A stretch of 63,594 bases of DNA from a virus. The position numbers and the translations under genes are program-made. The notes under the pieces were generated by a model. It was given only the letters and a program-made list of their open reading frames with translations. It was not told the origin of the DNA and made no database searches. The DNA lies in IMG/VR virus record IMGVR_UViG_3300046513_000124, positions 1 to 63,594 of that record; one strand, given 5' to 3'. Of the stretch, positions 56,095 through 63,594 are shown piece by piece (the stretch's first letter is position 1; each line of letters starts with the position of its first letter).

Positions 56095-56313
56095 ATGCCA
56101 GCACACGATCAGAAGTTTGGCCCTAGCGGAAGGATGCCGAGCGCACTTGCCGATTTGCTCAGGTCGAGCGAGTCAAGTCTAGCCGGCGAGGTCGCATCGC
56201 TTCGTGAGGAAATTGCGGCGCTGCGGAAGGAGCTCAGGCCCGTGTCGTCGCTGATCCTGACCGGCCAGCAGGTTGCCGAAGAGTTCAAGCGGCTGCGCCA
56301 GATCGAGGCATAG
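56095..56313 (+). CDS. Small coiled-coil protein
   Basis: 72 residues after AAGGAG. A coiled coil runs from about residue 27 (AGEVASLREEIAALRKELRP). Function is unknown. Confidence 0.6.
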   Translation: MPAHDQKFGPSGRMPSALADLLRSSESSLAGEVASLREEIAALRKELRPVSSLILTGQQVAEEFKRLRQIEA

Positions 56314-56356
56314 CCACGCCGCCCGGCGATGAGGGCGGCACATTGAAGGGGATGAG

Positions 56357-56767
56357 ATGGACCATTTCGGAATCGGGCAAGCCATGCAAGCCGCAGCGCG
56401 GATTTACTTCCAATCCGCGCGCAGAACCGGGCGTACCACTTCGCTGCTCGACAGCCTCAAGGACGGCGACCGGATTTGCTGCGCGACGAGCAAAGAGGCG
56501 GCGCGCCTTGAGCGCATGTGCCACGAGCGGAAATTGAAAGTCGAGTGCATCGTGATCGACCCGGCATCGCCCGAGCGGCTGATGGAGCGACCAACCTCGG
56601 AAGGGCGCACGATCTTCGACCACTCGTGGGTCGAGCAGTTTTACGCGGACACACTGGAGCGGGCACGGAACGCAATCGACAACTTCCAGCGAGAAACTTC
56701 AGGGTTTGGCGAAGCTCATCGGGAGACGCGCCGGAAAGCCGAGGAGATGCAAAGGTGGAATTGCTAG
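56357..56767 (+). CDS. Hypothetical protein with P-loop-like start
   Basis: 136 residues after GAAGGGGATGAG. RTGRTTSLLDSL near residue 23 resembles a degenerate Walker A, with a following strand (DRICCATSKEAARLERMC); the C-terminus is helical. Short P-loop-like proteins of this type are common in phages. NTP binding is not certain because the Lys is replaced. Confidence 0.55.
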   Translation: MDHFGIGQAMQAAARIYFQSARRTGRTTSLLDSLKDGDRICCATSKEAARLERMCHERKLKVECIVIDPASPERLMERPTSEGRTIFDHSWVEQFYADTLERARNAIDNFQRETSGFGEAHRETRRKAEEMQRWNC

Positions 56768-56821
56768 TCGGCAGTAAACAACACCTTGCCAAGATGAAAC
56801 TCTCCGCACGCGCGCGAAATT

Positions 56822-56837
56822 ATTTACCGTGGTAAAT
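56822..56837. promoter_or_regulatory. Operator-like palindrome before the Q-like gene
   Basis: ATTTACC-GT-GGTAAAT is a perfect inverted repeat, extended by GCGCGAA/TTCGCGC arms with a 3-base bulge. It lies 29 bases before the ATG at 56866, where a regulator could control late-activator synthesis. Confidence 0.5.
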
Positions 56838-56865
56838 TCGCGCCATTACTGCGGAGAATCCCCAC

Positions 56866-57405
56866 ATGAACGTTGCTGCCGACTTTGCCGATGCCGACCA
56901 AGCCTCAGTTCGCCCGAAGCTAACCCTTCGGTGGCGCGGCAAGACGGAGCGGGTGCCGGACATCGCATTCGTCGAGGCGGTTGAGCCTGCGCCCGCGCCG
57001 CCAGCCAAGATCGAGCACACCCTGATCGTTAGCGCGTTCGATGAGCCGACGCCGCTGCAAATCTGCCTGTCTCACTGGTCCGACTGGATGCGGCGGGATG
57101 ATCGTGACCTTGGGGCCAAGGGGCAATCCGGCATCGCAAGCGGCAGCGATGAGCACGAGGGTTACGACGACAGCGCAGCGGCGAGTGAAGCTGCCGCCAT
57201 GCGCGCATCATGTGATATCGCGATGGCCACTGACGCCATGATCGACAGCTTGCCGCGCCACTACAAGGCCGCGATCTACCGCAGCTGCAGCATTGCAAGC
57301 GTGTGGCGATTCCCGAATATGGACTTTGAGGCAACGCTGCCAGAGGCACAAAAAGACCTGGCTGCGAAGCTGTCGAAAAATGTTGCGACTCGCGCGCTCT
57401 TTTGA
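56866..57405 (+). CDS. Q-like late antitermination/activator protein
   Basis: 179 residues. LSHWSDWMRRDDRDLGAKGQ, a Ser/Gly/Glu-rich central block, MIDSLPRHYKAAIYRSCSIA and VWRFPNMDFEATLPEAQ follow the pattern of short phage late regulators with a sigma-region-4-like C-terminus. It is the last early gene and is followed at once by a promoter-terminator pair, as lambda Q is by pR'-tR'. Confidence 0.62.
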   Translation: MNVAADFADADQASVRPKLTLRWRGKTERVPDIAFVEAVEPAPAPPAKIEHTLIVSAFDEPTPLQICLSHWSDWMRRDDRDLGAKGQSGIASGSDEHEGYDDSAAASEAAAMRASCDIAMATDAMIDSLPRHYKAAIYRSCSIASVWRFPNMDFEATLPEAQKDLAAKLSKNVATRALF

Positions 57406-57411
57406 TATCCT
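57383..57411 (+). promoter_or_regulatory. Candidate late promoter pR'
   Basis: TTGCGA (57383-57388, 4/6), a 17-base spacer and TATCCT (57406-57411, 4/6) overlap the end of the Q-like gene. Transcription from it would meet a strong terminator after about 40 bases. Confidence 0.45.
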
Positions 57412-57688
57412 GCTGTCACTGGCCGTTTTCGTTCGTCCAGAGAAAAGCAAAGCCCGCGCCGAAAGGTCAGCGGGCTTTTCTATAGTCTCATCTACCAAGC
57501 GTAGAAGGAGCATCTGAGGCCCTGCCGCATTCGTGCTGTGGGGCCTCTGTCGTTTTAAGTGGTCAAGCGCCTCGCGCGCAGGGCTGGGAATCCCCGGCCG
57601 CCACAACCGAATCTCCTACTCCATTCTTGGGGTCTTCGCCGCCTACCGCAGCAATGCGCTGGCGGCGCTTTTATTTCTGAGGTGCGCG
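57412..57688. other. Late-control intergenic region
   Basis: It holds the tR'-like terminator and a second inverted repeat GAGGCCC (57516-57522) / GGGCCTC (57541-57547) without a T-run. I see no supported gene. Confidence 0.55.
57451..57479 (+). terminator. Rho-independent terminator (tR'-like)
   Basis: AGCCCGC / GCGGGCT stem with a 12-base loop and TTTT. Confidence 0.85.
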
Positions 57689-57796
57689 ATGTCGCTGTTC
57701 GCCATGATCCTGATCGCGCTCGGCAGCAATCAGCCCGCAACCGCGCCGCGCGCACCTGATGCGCAAGCTCTGCGCAATTGGCCTTACAAGAGCTGA
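57689..57796 (+). CDS. Very small hydrophobic protein
   Basis: 35 residues (MSLFAMILIALGSNQPATAP at the start) after a good GAGGTG site. The first 12 residues are hydrophobic, possibly a signal or membrane anchor. It is the first ORF of the late transcript. Confidence 0.5.
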   Translation: MSLFAMILIALGSNQPATAPRAPDAQALRNWPYKS

Positions 57797-57797
57797 C

Positions 57798-57884
57798 ATG
57801 GACAAGCACACGCGCGGCACATGGAAGCTGATCTGCCTCCAACTGCACCGCCTCCAGCGCGATATCGCCAAGAGCACCAAATGA
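57798..57884 (+). CDS. Very small basic ORF
   Basis: 28 residues (MDKHTRGTWKLICLQLHRLQ at the start), one base after the previous stop and ATGA-coupled to the next gene. Basic amphipathic helix. Support is coupling only. Confidence 0.42.
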   Translation: MDKHTRGTWKLICLQLHRLQRDIAKSTK

Positions 57885-58096
57885 GCAAAGACGCCTACCG
57901 CGGCAAGATCATTCGCGCCGTGCTGGGCGTCAAGCCGGCCATCCTCGCCCGCGTGCACGACATGACCGCGCTCGACGCGATCTGTGAGCACCTGGCGAAC
58001 TGCGAAAAGGCACATGACCTGCTGCGCCAAAAAGGATATGGATCGGCGGGGTCGCTGATTCACGAGGTGGCGGCAATGGTGCCCGAGAAGGCCTGA
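57881..58096 (+). CDS. Small hypothetical late protein
   Basis: 71 residues from ATG 57881. RGKIIRAVLGVKPAILARVH and ANCEKAHDLLRQKGYG make a small helical protein. Function is unknown. Confidence 0.6.
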   Translation: MSKDAYRGKIIRAVLGVKPAILARVHDMTALDAICEHLANCEKAHDLLRQKGYGSAGSLIHEVAAMVPEKA

Positions 58097-58121
58097 TGCG
58101 CTGGATATTTGGAGTAGGCAA

Positions 58122-58583
58122 ATGAACGACTTCGCAATTCACATCGCATCAATCATCGCCGCATCGGTCGTCATTGGCGCAGCCATCACGTACGCCATCG
58201 CAAGCGTTCTCATCAGCCATCGGCACACGCACACGCACACGCGCGGCACGGTCAGCGAGATGCAGATCGAGGTGACGGCAGACACCAGGGCGGCGACCGA
58301 CGCCATCAAGAAGGTGTGCGCAGAGATCGCCGCGGCGCACGAGGCAGCGCAACAACTCGATGACCTGCTCGCCGGCCGCTCGGTCCAGGCGCTCGACAAG
58401 CTGACGCTTGCCAAGGGTGACACGCTCGTCGTCATGTCGGAGTCTATGCTGGCCTCTCAGCAGCGCGCTCAAATCGCGGCATACGTCAAGCCCAAGCTGC
58501 CGGAAGGCGTCGAGGTGCTGGTGCTCGATGGCGGGCTGACGCTGGCGCAGCTTTCGCGCACTCGTGCTGCCGCAGAGGTGTGA
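58122..58583 (+). CDS. Membrane-anchored protein with His-Thr repeat
   Basis: 153 residues. Residues 8-31 form a membrane segment (ASIIAASVVIGAAITYAIAS), followed by a HRHTHTHT run encoded by CACACG repeats. A soluble domain follows, with KLTLAKGDTLVVMSESMLAS and LPEGVEVLVLDGGLTLAQLS. Function is unknown; an internal ATG at 58260 could give the soluble part alone. Confidence 0.58.
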   Translation: MNDFAIHIASIIAASVVIGAAITYAIASVLISHRHTHTHTRGTVSEMQIEVTADTRAATDAIKKVCAEIAAAHEAAQQLDDLLAGRSVQALDKLTLAKGDTLVVMSESMLASQQRAQIAAYVKPKLPEGVEVLVLDGGLTLAQLSRTRAAAEV

Positions 58584-58660
58584 AGCTTCGCACGCTCAAG
58601 CCGAGGCTGCAGGCGGCGCCGGCGTCGGCGTCCCGAGAGGCGGCTGATGGCATGGAGTAA
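58580..58660 (+). pseudogene. 5' fragment of the HNH endonuclease gene, out of frame
   Basis: 26 codons from GTG 58580 (GTGA overlap): MKLRTLKPRLQAAPASASRE. This is the usual N-terminus of packaging-module HNH proteins, but here it ends in TAA 14 bases into the HNH ORF, which lies in the +1 frame. It is either a frameshift break or a coupled leader. Confidence 0.5.
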
Positions 58661-58976
58661 CGAGAGTCGCCACAAGCGCGGCTATGGCTCGGCCTGGGAT
58701 AAGACTCGCAAGCGCATCCTCGCAAGGGACTGCTCGCTTTGCCAGTGCCCCCATTGCAAGGCCTCCGGCGCCATTCGCATCGCCACTGAGGTAGACCACA
58801 TCATCAGCAAGGCGAAGGCCAAGGAGATGAAGTGGACGGACGAGCGGATCGACGCTGATAGCAACCTCCAGGCGATCAACAGCGACTGCCACAAGAGGAA
58901 GACGCAGGAAGAGCAGGGGCGGAAGCTGCGGCCGAAGGCGCGGATCTCTGCGGACGGGTGGCCTGTCTCGGATTGA
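58647..58976 (+). CDS. HNH endonuclease of the packaging module
   Basis: 109 residues. HKRGYGSAWDKTRKRILARD, CQCPHC, TEVDHIISKAKAKE and LQAINSDCHKRKTQEEQGR match HNH proteins encoded next to cos-type terminases. These stimulate terminase cleavage in HK97-like phages. Its common N-terminal MKLRTLKPRLQ segment is found in the preceding out-of-frame ORF. Confidence 0.83.
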   Translation: MAWSNESRHKRGYGSAWDKTRKRILARDCSLCQCPHCKASGAIRIATEVDHIISKAKAKEMKWTDERIDADSNLQAINSDCHKRKTQEEQGRKLRPKARISADGWPVSD

Positions 58977-59149
58977 TGCGGCGCAGCATCATAGAGCAGG
59001 GTGTCGAAAAACCCGGGTCTAGACCGGCCGTCATGACGCAGCGCAACAAACGGGGCGCCTCACGCCTTCCCGACTTTCGCACCCGGGACCGGCAGGTTCC
59101 CTTCATTCGCACACCCGCGAATTGAGATTATTTTTCTGGAGCGGCAATC
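58977..59149. other. Packaging intergenic region, possible cos
   Basis: A noncoding gap between HNH and small terminase genes, with the palindrome GGTCTAGACC and repeats of CCGGG/CCCGGG. Cos sites of HK97-like phages lie in this position. The nicking sites cannot be read from the sequence. Confidence 0.4.
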
Positions 59150-59617
59150 ATGGCCGGACGACGCCCTACTCCGACCGCGCTCAAGCTCGTAAAAGGCAAT
59201 CCCGGCAAGCGCGCGACGAACAAGAAAGAGCCGAAGCCGAAACGGGAAATCCCATCGTGGCCCGCGCACCTGAGCGATTCCGGCAAGGTTGCCTGGGGGC
59301 GCCTGGTGGTCCTGCTGGATCGCATGGGCGTGCTCACCGAGGCTGACAGCTTCGCCCTTGAGCGACTGTGCGACTGCTACACCGACATCCTGGAGTGCCG
59401 CGAGCTCGTCGAGCGCGACGGTCGCACCTACACGACGCAATCGGATGGCGGCACCCTGATCAAAACAAACCCGGCCGTGAACCAGCTTCGCGCCGCTGAC
59501 GCGCAGTTCAAGAGCTACCTGATCGAGTTCGGGCTGACGCCGGCCGCGCGATCGAAAGTGAATGCGGAACCCCCTGATGGCGACGAAAAAGACGACCCGC
59601 TCAGGGAGTTTTTCTGA
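59150..59617 (+). CDS. terS: Terminase small subunit, P27 family
   Basis: 155 residues opening MAGRRPTPTALKLVKGNPGK, the P27-family signature, then EIPSWPAHLSDSGKVAWGRL and a C-terminal LRAADAQFKSYLIEFGLTP. It recognises the packaging site and feeds DNA to the large subunit. Its last 41 bases overlap the large terminase start in another frame. Confidence 0.9.
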   Translation: MAGRRPTPTALKLVKGNPGKRATNKKEPKPKREIPSWPAHLSDSGKVAWGRLVVLLDRMGVLTEADSFALERLCDCYTDILECRELVERDGRTYTTQSDGGTLIKTNPAVNQLRAADAQFKSYLIEFGLTPAARSKVNAEPPDGDEKDDPLREFF

Positions 59618-61292
59618 GGATGACCCGGTAACAGGCTACGCTCAGCGCGTCGCGGATGGCGAGCAGATCGCCGGGCCGAACGTCCGCGCGCAATGCGCGC
59701 GCCACCTCCGCGATATGAAGGATGGCAAAAAGCGCGGCTTGGTCTGGAATCTCGAGAAGGCGCTCAAGGCGATCCGCTTTTACGAAAAGGTGCTGAAGCT
59801 CAACGGTGGCGACTTCGAGGGCAAGCCCTTCGTGTTGCTGTCGTGGCAGAAGTTCATCGTTGGTAGCCTGTTCGGCTGGTATGGCGATGACGGCTACCGG
59901 CGCTTCCGTGTCGCGTACGTCGAAACGGCCAAGGGTAGCGGCAAGAGCCCGCTGGCGGCCGGCGTTGGGATGATCGGGCTGGTAGCTGACGACGAGCCGC
60001 GCGCCGAGATTTACGCCGCGGCGACGAAGAAGGATCAGGCAATGATCCTGTTCCGCGATGCTGTCGCGATGAACGACCAGTCGCCGGAGTTGACAAAGCG
60101 GCTCGTGAAGAGCGGAACCGGCGAGAAGGCGTGGAACCTCGCGTATCCGAAGAACGGCTCGTTCTTCCGCCCGATCAGCAGCGACGATGGACAGTCTGGC
60201 CCGCGCCCGCACATCGCCCTGGTGGACGAACTCCACGAGCACAAGACGAACACGGTTGTCGAGATGATGCGCGCCGGCACCAAGAGCCGCCGGCAAGCGA
60301 TGATCTTCATGATCACCAACAGCGGGAGCAACAAGCTTAGCCCCTGCTGGAACTACCACGAATACGGCGCCAAGGTGGCATCCGGCGAGCTGCAGGATGA
60401 CGCGTTCTTCTGCTACATCTGCGGGCTCGATGAGGGTGACGACCCATTCGAAGATGAGGGCTGCTGGCCCAAGTCAAATCCGAGTCTCCAGGAAGCGAAC
60501 CTCCCGGGCTACAAGTACCTGCGCGAGCAAGTCACCGAGGCACAAGGGATGCCGTCGAAGGAATCGCTGGTGCGGCGCCTGAACTTCTGCGAGTGGACCG
60601 GCGCCGAGTCGCCGTGGCTCAGTCATGAAGTCTGGAAGTCGGCCGAACGGCAATACGACTGGCGCGACCTACGCGGCCGGCGGGCTGTCGCTGGGCTGGA
60701 CCTGTCGAGTACGACCGACCTCACCGGCATGGTGTTCCTGGTCGAGCCTATCGTCGAGGGCGAGCCGTGGCTGATGGTCCCGTTCGGGTGGCTCCCCGAG
60801 ATCGGGCTCGAAGAGAAATCGAAAAAGGACAGCGTTCCCTACGTTCAGTGGAAAGCCGAAGGGCTGCTTGACACGACGCCAGGTCGCGCGATCAGCAAGC
60901 GGATCATCCTTCAGAAGCTTTCGGCGATGGCGGAGTTCTTCGAGATCATTGAGGTGGCCTACGACCGCTGGCGCATCGAGGATCTGATGTCTCTGGCAGG
61001 CGATGAGGGCATAACACTCCCTTCGATGAAGCCCTGGGGGCAGGGCTATAAGGACATGAGTCCCGCCGTCGAGGCGTTCGAGGAAATGCTCTTGAATGGG
61101 ACGATCGTGCACCCTGGGCACAAGGTGCTGACCATGTGCGCCGGTAACGCCGTGATCGAGCAGGATGGCGCCGAGAACCGCAAGCTCAGCAAGGACAAGG
61201 CGACCGGCCGCATTGACCTGATGGTCGCTGCGGTGATGGCTGCTGGGTTGGTGAATTCGGTAGCGGTCGAAGAGAAAAGCTTTTGGGAGTGA
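59577..61292 (+). CDS. terL: Terminase large subunit, YmfN-like
   Basis: 571 residues from ATG 59577 (59562 is possible). Walker A AKGSGKS (Lys123) and Walker B ALVDELHE (Asp217, Glu218) form the packaging ATPase. The nuclease domain carries Asp375 (GLDLSST) and Asp547 (GRIDLM). It pumps DNA into proheads and cuts concatemers. The order with the P27 small subunit, portal and protease is that of HK97-type modules. Confidence 0.93.
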   Translation: MATKKTTRSGSFSEDDPVTGYAQRVADGEQIAGPNVRAQCARHLRDMKDGKKRGLVWNLEKALKAIRFYEKVLKLNGGDFEGKPFVLLSWQKFIVGSLFGWYGDDGYRRFRVAYVETAKGSGKSPLAAGVGMIGLVADDEPRAEIYAAATKKDQAMILFRDAVAMNDQSPELTKRLVKSGTGEKAWNLAYPKNGSFFRPISSDDGQSGPRPHIALVDELHEHKTNTVVEMMRAGTKSRRQAMIFMITNSGSNKLSPCWNYHEYGAKVASGELQDDAFFCYICGLDEGDDPFEDEGCWPKSNPSLQEANLPGYKYLREQVTEAQGMPSKESLVRRLNFCEWTGAESPWLSHEVWKSAERQYDWRDLRGRRAVAGLDLSSTTDLTGMVFLVEPIVEGEPWLMVPFGWLPEIGLEEKSKKDSVPYVQWKAEGLLDTTPGRAISKRIILQKLSAMAEFFEIIEVAYDRWRIEDLMSLAGDEGITLPSMKPWGQGYKDMSPAVEAFEEMLLNGTIVHPGHKVLTMCAGNAVIEQDGAENRKLSKDKATGRIDLMVAAVMAAGLVNSVAVEEKSFWE

Positions 61293-61294
61293 AG

Positions 61295-61471
61295 ATGAAC
61301 AAAGTGTTGACTGCGCTCCCTGATGCGCTGATCGCCTCCGGCGGCTGCGCTGTCTCGTGCGGCGCATGGCTGATCGCACCGGCTGCCGGCTGGATCGTCG
61401 GCGGGCTGCTGCTGATCGCTGGCGGCGTGCTGTCGGCCAAGAGCGCGCGCGCCGTGAAGGCTGAGGACTGA
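61295..61471 (+). CDS. Small membrane protein between terminase and portal
   Basis: 58 residues from ATG 61295. Two hydrophobic stretches separated by Pro-Ala (LIASGGCAVSCGAWLIAPAA; IVGGLLLIAGGVLSA). Such peptides often sit at this spot in HK97-like modules; role unknown. The portal starts at its last base. Confidence 0.65.
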   Translation: MNKVLTALPDALIASGGCAVSCGAWLIAPAAGWIVGGLLLIAGGVLSAKSARAVKAED

Positions 61472-62706
61472 TGTCGATCTTCGTCCCGTCAGCCGGGCGC
61501 CGCAACCAGGCGTTCGCCGAGCCGTTCTGGCACGAGATGGCCGGCTGGCTGTCCACCGTCACCGGTAAGACCGTGAATGTGCGCACGGCGATTCAGGTCG
61601 CGACCGTGTTCGCCTGCTGCCGCGTGATCGGCAACGGCATGGCGCAGGTTCCGCTCAAGCTGATGAAGGAAAGTGCGGACGGCAAGACGCGCGTCCCGGC
61701 CAAGAGTCACCCACTGTATAAACTGCTGGCGCTCAAGCCGAACGACTGGCAGACGTCTTTCCAACTAAGACAAATGCTGGCGTGGCACGTTGAGCTTTGC
61801 GGTAATGCCTACGTGTTCAAGAATCGCAGCGTGACCGGAAGGATGCTGGAGCTGATCCCGTTCGCGCCGGGGCAGGTTGTCCCGCGCCGCGATCTGGCGA
61901 CGCTGGAAATCCTGTATGACGTTTATGGGATCGACGGGACATTCAAGACCTTCACGAGAGAGCAAATCTGGCACCTTCGCGGCCCGACCATGGATGGCGT
62001 CGAGGGCCTCGATGTGGTCAAGTTGGCGCGCGAGGCAATCGGCCTTGCAATGTCCACGGAAGAGGCGGTCGCGCAACTGCACAAGAACGGTGTGCGCAAT
62101 TCCGGCGTGTATTCGGTCGAAGGCACGCTCAGCGAGACTCAGCACAAGGCGCTGACTAGTTGGGTCAATTCCAACTACGCCGGCCTGCAAAACGCCGGCA
62201 AGGCGATGATCCTGGATCGCGGCGCCAAGTTCCTCAACACCTCCATGAGCAGTATTGACGCTCAGTCGAACGAAACCAGAAAGATGCAGATCGAGCAGAT
62301 TTGCTCGTTCTTTGGAGTTTTGCCCATAAAAGTGGGCTTTTCCGACAAAACCGCCACGTTTGCCTCTGCCGAGGAAATGAACCGCGCGCACCGAGAAGAC
62401 TGCTTGGCGCCGCGGTGGGAGTCGTTCGAGCAGTCGGCCGTCATCAACCTGCTGAGCGATGAAGAGCAGGCGCAGGGGTACTACGTCAATCACACCGAAG
62501 AGGGCATGTTGCGCGGCTCGGCCAAGGACACCAAGGACATCATCCTTGGCTATGTCAATGGCGGCCTGATGACCCCGAACGAGGGGCGCGGAAAGCTCGA
62601 CCTGAATCCGGACGGCGACCCTGCGAGCAACAGGCTTCGCATCCCCGCAAACATCGTTGGCGACACCGCCAAGGCGCCGACTGGCGCTCCAGAAGCGAAA
62701 CCGTAA
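61471..62706 (+). CDS. Portal protein, HK97 family
   Basis: 411 residues. VATVFACCRVIGNGMAQVPL, NPYVF-like GNAYVFKN, EQIWHLRGPTMDGVEGLD and FFGVLPIKVGFSDKTATFAS are characteristic of HK97-type portals. It forms the dodecameric DNA channel at one vertex. Starts one base before the upstream stop ends; protease follows after 8 bases. Confidence 0.93.
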   Translation: MSIFVPSAGRRNQAFAEPFWHEMAGWLSTVTGKTVNVRTAIQVATVFACCRVIGNGMAQVPLKLMKESADGKTRVPAKSHPLYKLLALKPNDWQTSFQLRQMLAWHVELCGNAYVFKNRSVTGRMLELIPFAPGQVVPRRDLATLEILYDVYGIDGTFKTFTREQIWHLRGPTMDGVEGLDVVKLAREAIGLAMSTEEAVAQLHKNGVRNSGVYSVEGTLSETQHKALTSWVNSNYAGLQNAGKAMILDRGAKFLNTSMSSIDAQSNETRKMQIEQICSFFGVLPIKVGFSDKTATFASAEEMNRAHREDCLAPRWESFEQSAVINLLSDEEQAQGYYVNHTEEGMLRGSAKDTKDIILGYVNGGLMTPNEGRGKLDLNPDGDPASNRLRIPANIVGDTAKAPTGAPEAKP

Positions 62707-62714
62707 GGACATCC

Positions 62715-63594
62715 ATGCCGAAACCGAATATGCAGCCTCTGGCCGCAGGACGCGTCCTGTCCGCTGAAAACGAAAAGACGATTCGCGAAGCGCGCGACCT
62801 GATCGACTCGGTGCTGTCGAAGTTGGCGAAGGAAGAGCCGGTCGACGCGACGAATCCGCAACGCCATGTGAACCGGCTTGCGCTCAAACCTGGCCGCGTG
62901 CGCGTGAACGCCGACGCAGGCGCGGACGAGGCTGAGGTGCTGATCTACGGCGACATCGGCGGCGGCTGGTGGGACGAGGGCATTACCGCCGAATCCATTA
63001 CCAACGAGATCGCCGCGCTGGACGTGGGCACGATCAATGTGCGCCTGAACAGCGGCGGCGGTCTTGTGTTCGAAGGCTTGGCGATCTACCAGGCCTTCGC
63101 CCGCCACCCAGCCAACATCATCATGCACATCGACGGCATCGCCGCTTCGATCGCAAGCGTGATCGCGATGGCTGGCGACGAGATTCGCATCTCGGAGGGC
63201 GCCAACCTGATGATCCACAAGCCGTGGTCCGGCGTCATGGGCGACGCGACCGCGATGCGCAAGGAGGCCGACATTCTCGACCAGCTCGAGGAAGGCCTCG
63301 TCAACATCTACGCAGCGCGCACCGGCGCGAAGCGCGCCGACCTCGAAGCTTGGGTTGGCGCCGAAACGTGGTTCCTCGGCCAGCAAGCCGTGGACGCCGG
63401 CTTCGCTGATGTGATGGTCCCGGCCAAGAAGAAAAAGGCCGCAAGTTCGGCGCTGCTGAACCTCTTTAAGAACACCCCGCAGGCGCTGCTGGCGTCTGCC
63501 GAGAATCCCGAAATCCGCGCTTTCGAAGCCTTCCTCCGCGACGGAGAAGGGCTCTCGCAGGCGCAGGCCAAGCGCATCGCAGCCGCGATGCCGC
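62715..63594 (+). CDS. Prohead protease, ClpP/S49-like (runs off the end; continues at 1-267)
   Basis: From ATG 62715. The Ser nucleophile is Ser145 in DGIAASIASV and the catalytic His is His168 in MIHKPW; LNSGGGLVFEGLAIYQAF forms the oxyanion-side Gly loop. It cleaves capsid delta domains. The frame is open to the window end; with 1-267 the full protein is 339 residues. It replaces the HK97-type herpes-fold protease seen in many relatives. Confidence 0.9.
   Translation, partial: MPKPNMQPLAAGRVLSAENEKTIREARDLIDSVLSKLAKEEPVDATNPQRHVNRLALKPGRVRVNADAGADEAEVLIYGDIGGGWWDEGITAESITNEIAALDVGTINVRLNSGGGLVFEGLAIYQAFARHPANIIMHIDGIAASIASVIAMAGDEIRISEGANLMIHKPWSGVMGDATAMRKEADILDQLEEGLVNIYAARTGAKRADLEAWVGAETWFLGQQAVDAGFADVMVPAKKKKAASSALLNLFKNTPQALLASAENPEIRAFEAFLRDGEGLSQAQAKRIAAAMP
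63468..63594. repeat. Terminal direct repeat, right copy
   Basis: Identical to bases 1-127; see that entry. Confidence 0.95.

Noticed and set aside
58977-59149. GGTCTAGACC palindrome as a defined cos site
   Set aside because: Position is suggestive, but single-palindrome evidence cannot define staggered nicks; kept only as a low-confidence region note.
1-63594. tRNA or rRNA genes
   Set aside because: I looked for cloverleaf-like segments and GGTTCGA-type T-arms in the intergenic gaps and found none convincing. A tRNA scan would be needed to exclude degenerate ones.

Overview
This window is a complete or near-complete genome of a temperate, long-tailed (siphovirus-type) dsDNA phage. The first 127 bases (1-127) recur exactly as the last 127 (63468-63594), so the contig is a circular map opened inside the prohead protease gene, with a unit length of 63467 bases. 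The DNA is GC-rich. Gene families (HK97-type head, P27/YmfN-type terminase, GH24 SAR lysozyme, T6SS-type cargo of the sort common in Burkholderia and relatives) fit a Gram-negative host, most likely a betaproteobacterium; the host assignment is inference.

Layout on the circular map. (1) 58580-63594 joined to 1-9563: HNH endonuclease, small and large terminase, portal, ClpP-like protease, HK97-fold capsid, a block of surface/adhesin-like genes (including an FN3 protein and an SGNH hydrolase) inserted in the head module, then head-tail connectors, tail tube and a frameshifted tail chaperone pair. (2) 9608-19680: a secreted-protein moron, a 1994-residue tape measure with 73-residue repeats, and only three tail-tip/fibre-like genes. 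(3) 19690-22655: holin, SAR endolysin, DUF6527, Rz/Rz1, a metallophosphoesterase and a Lar-like protein. (4) 22648-23997, opposite strand: an Hcp - Rap1a/Tai immunity - Tae4 amidase cassette, i.e. type VI secretion cargo in a phage. (5) 24166-25850 small accessory genes; 25851-26337 a likely attP region. (6) 26338-41013, leftward early operon: integrase, excisionase, two patchwork proteins, NinB, ASCH protein, YqaJ exonuclease, ERF annealase and many small translationally coupled genes. (7) 41034-42643, immunity region: mirrored pL and pR promoters with the same palindromic operators, an Arc-like protein, a short CI-like repressor and Cro. (8) 42680-57405, rightward early operon: HTH regulators, several HNH nucleases, Ref, a DNA methyltransferase with an HNH gene nested antisense inside it, O-like and DnaC-like replication proteins, RusA and a Q-like late activator. 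It ends in a pR'/tR'-like switch at 57383-57479.

Taken together this is a lambdoid control plan: CI/Cro over twin operators, leftward recombination and rightward replication, and probable Q-type antitermination into the late genes. On it sit a T6SS effector cassette, an antisense homing-type nuclease and an unusual virion surface module.
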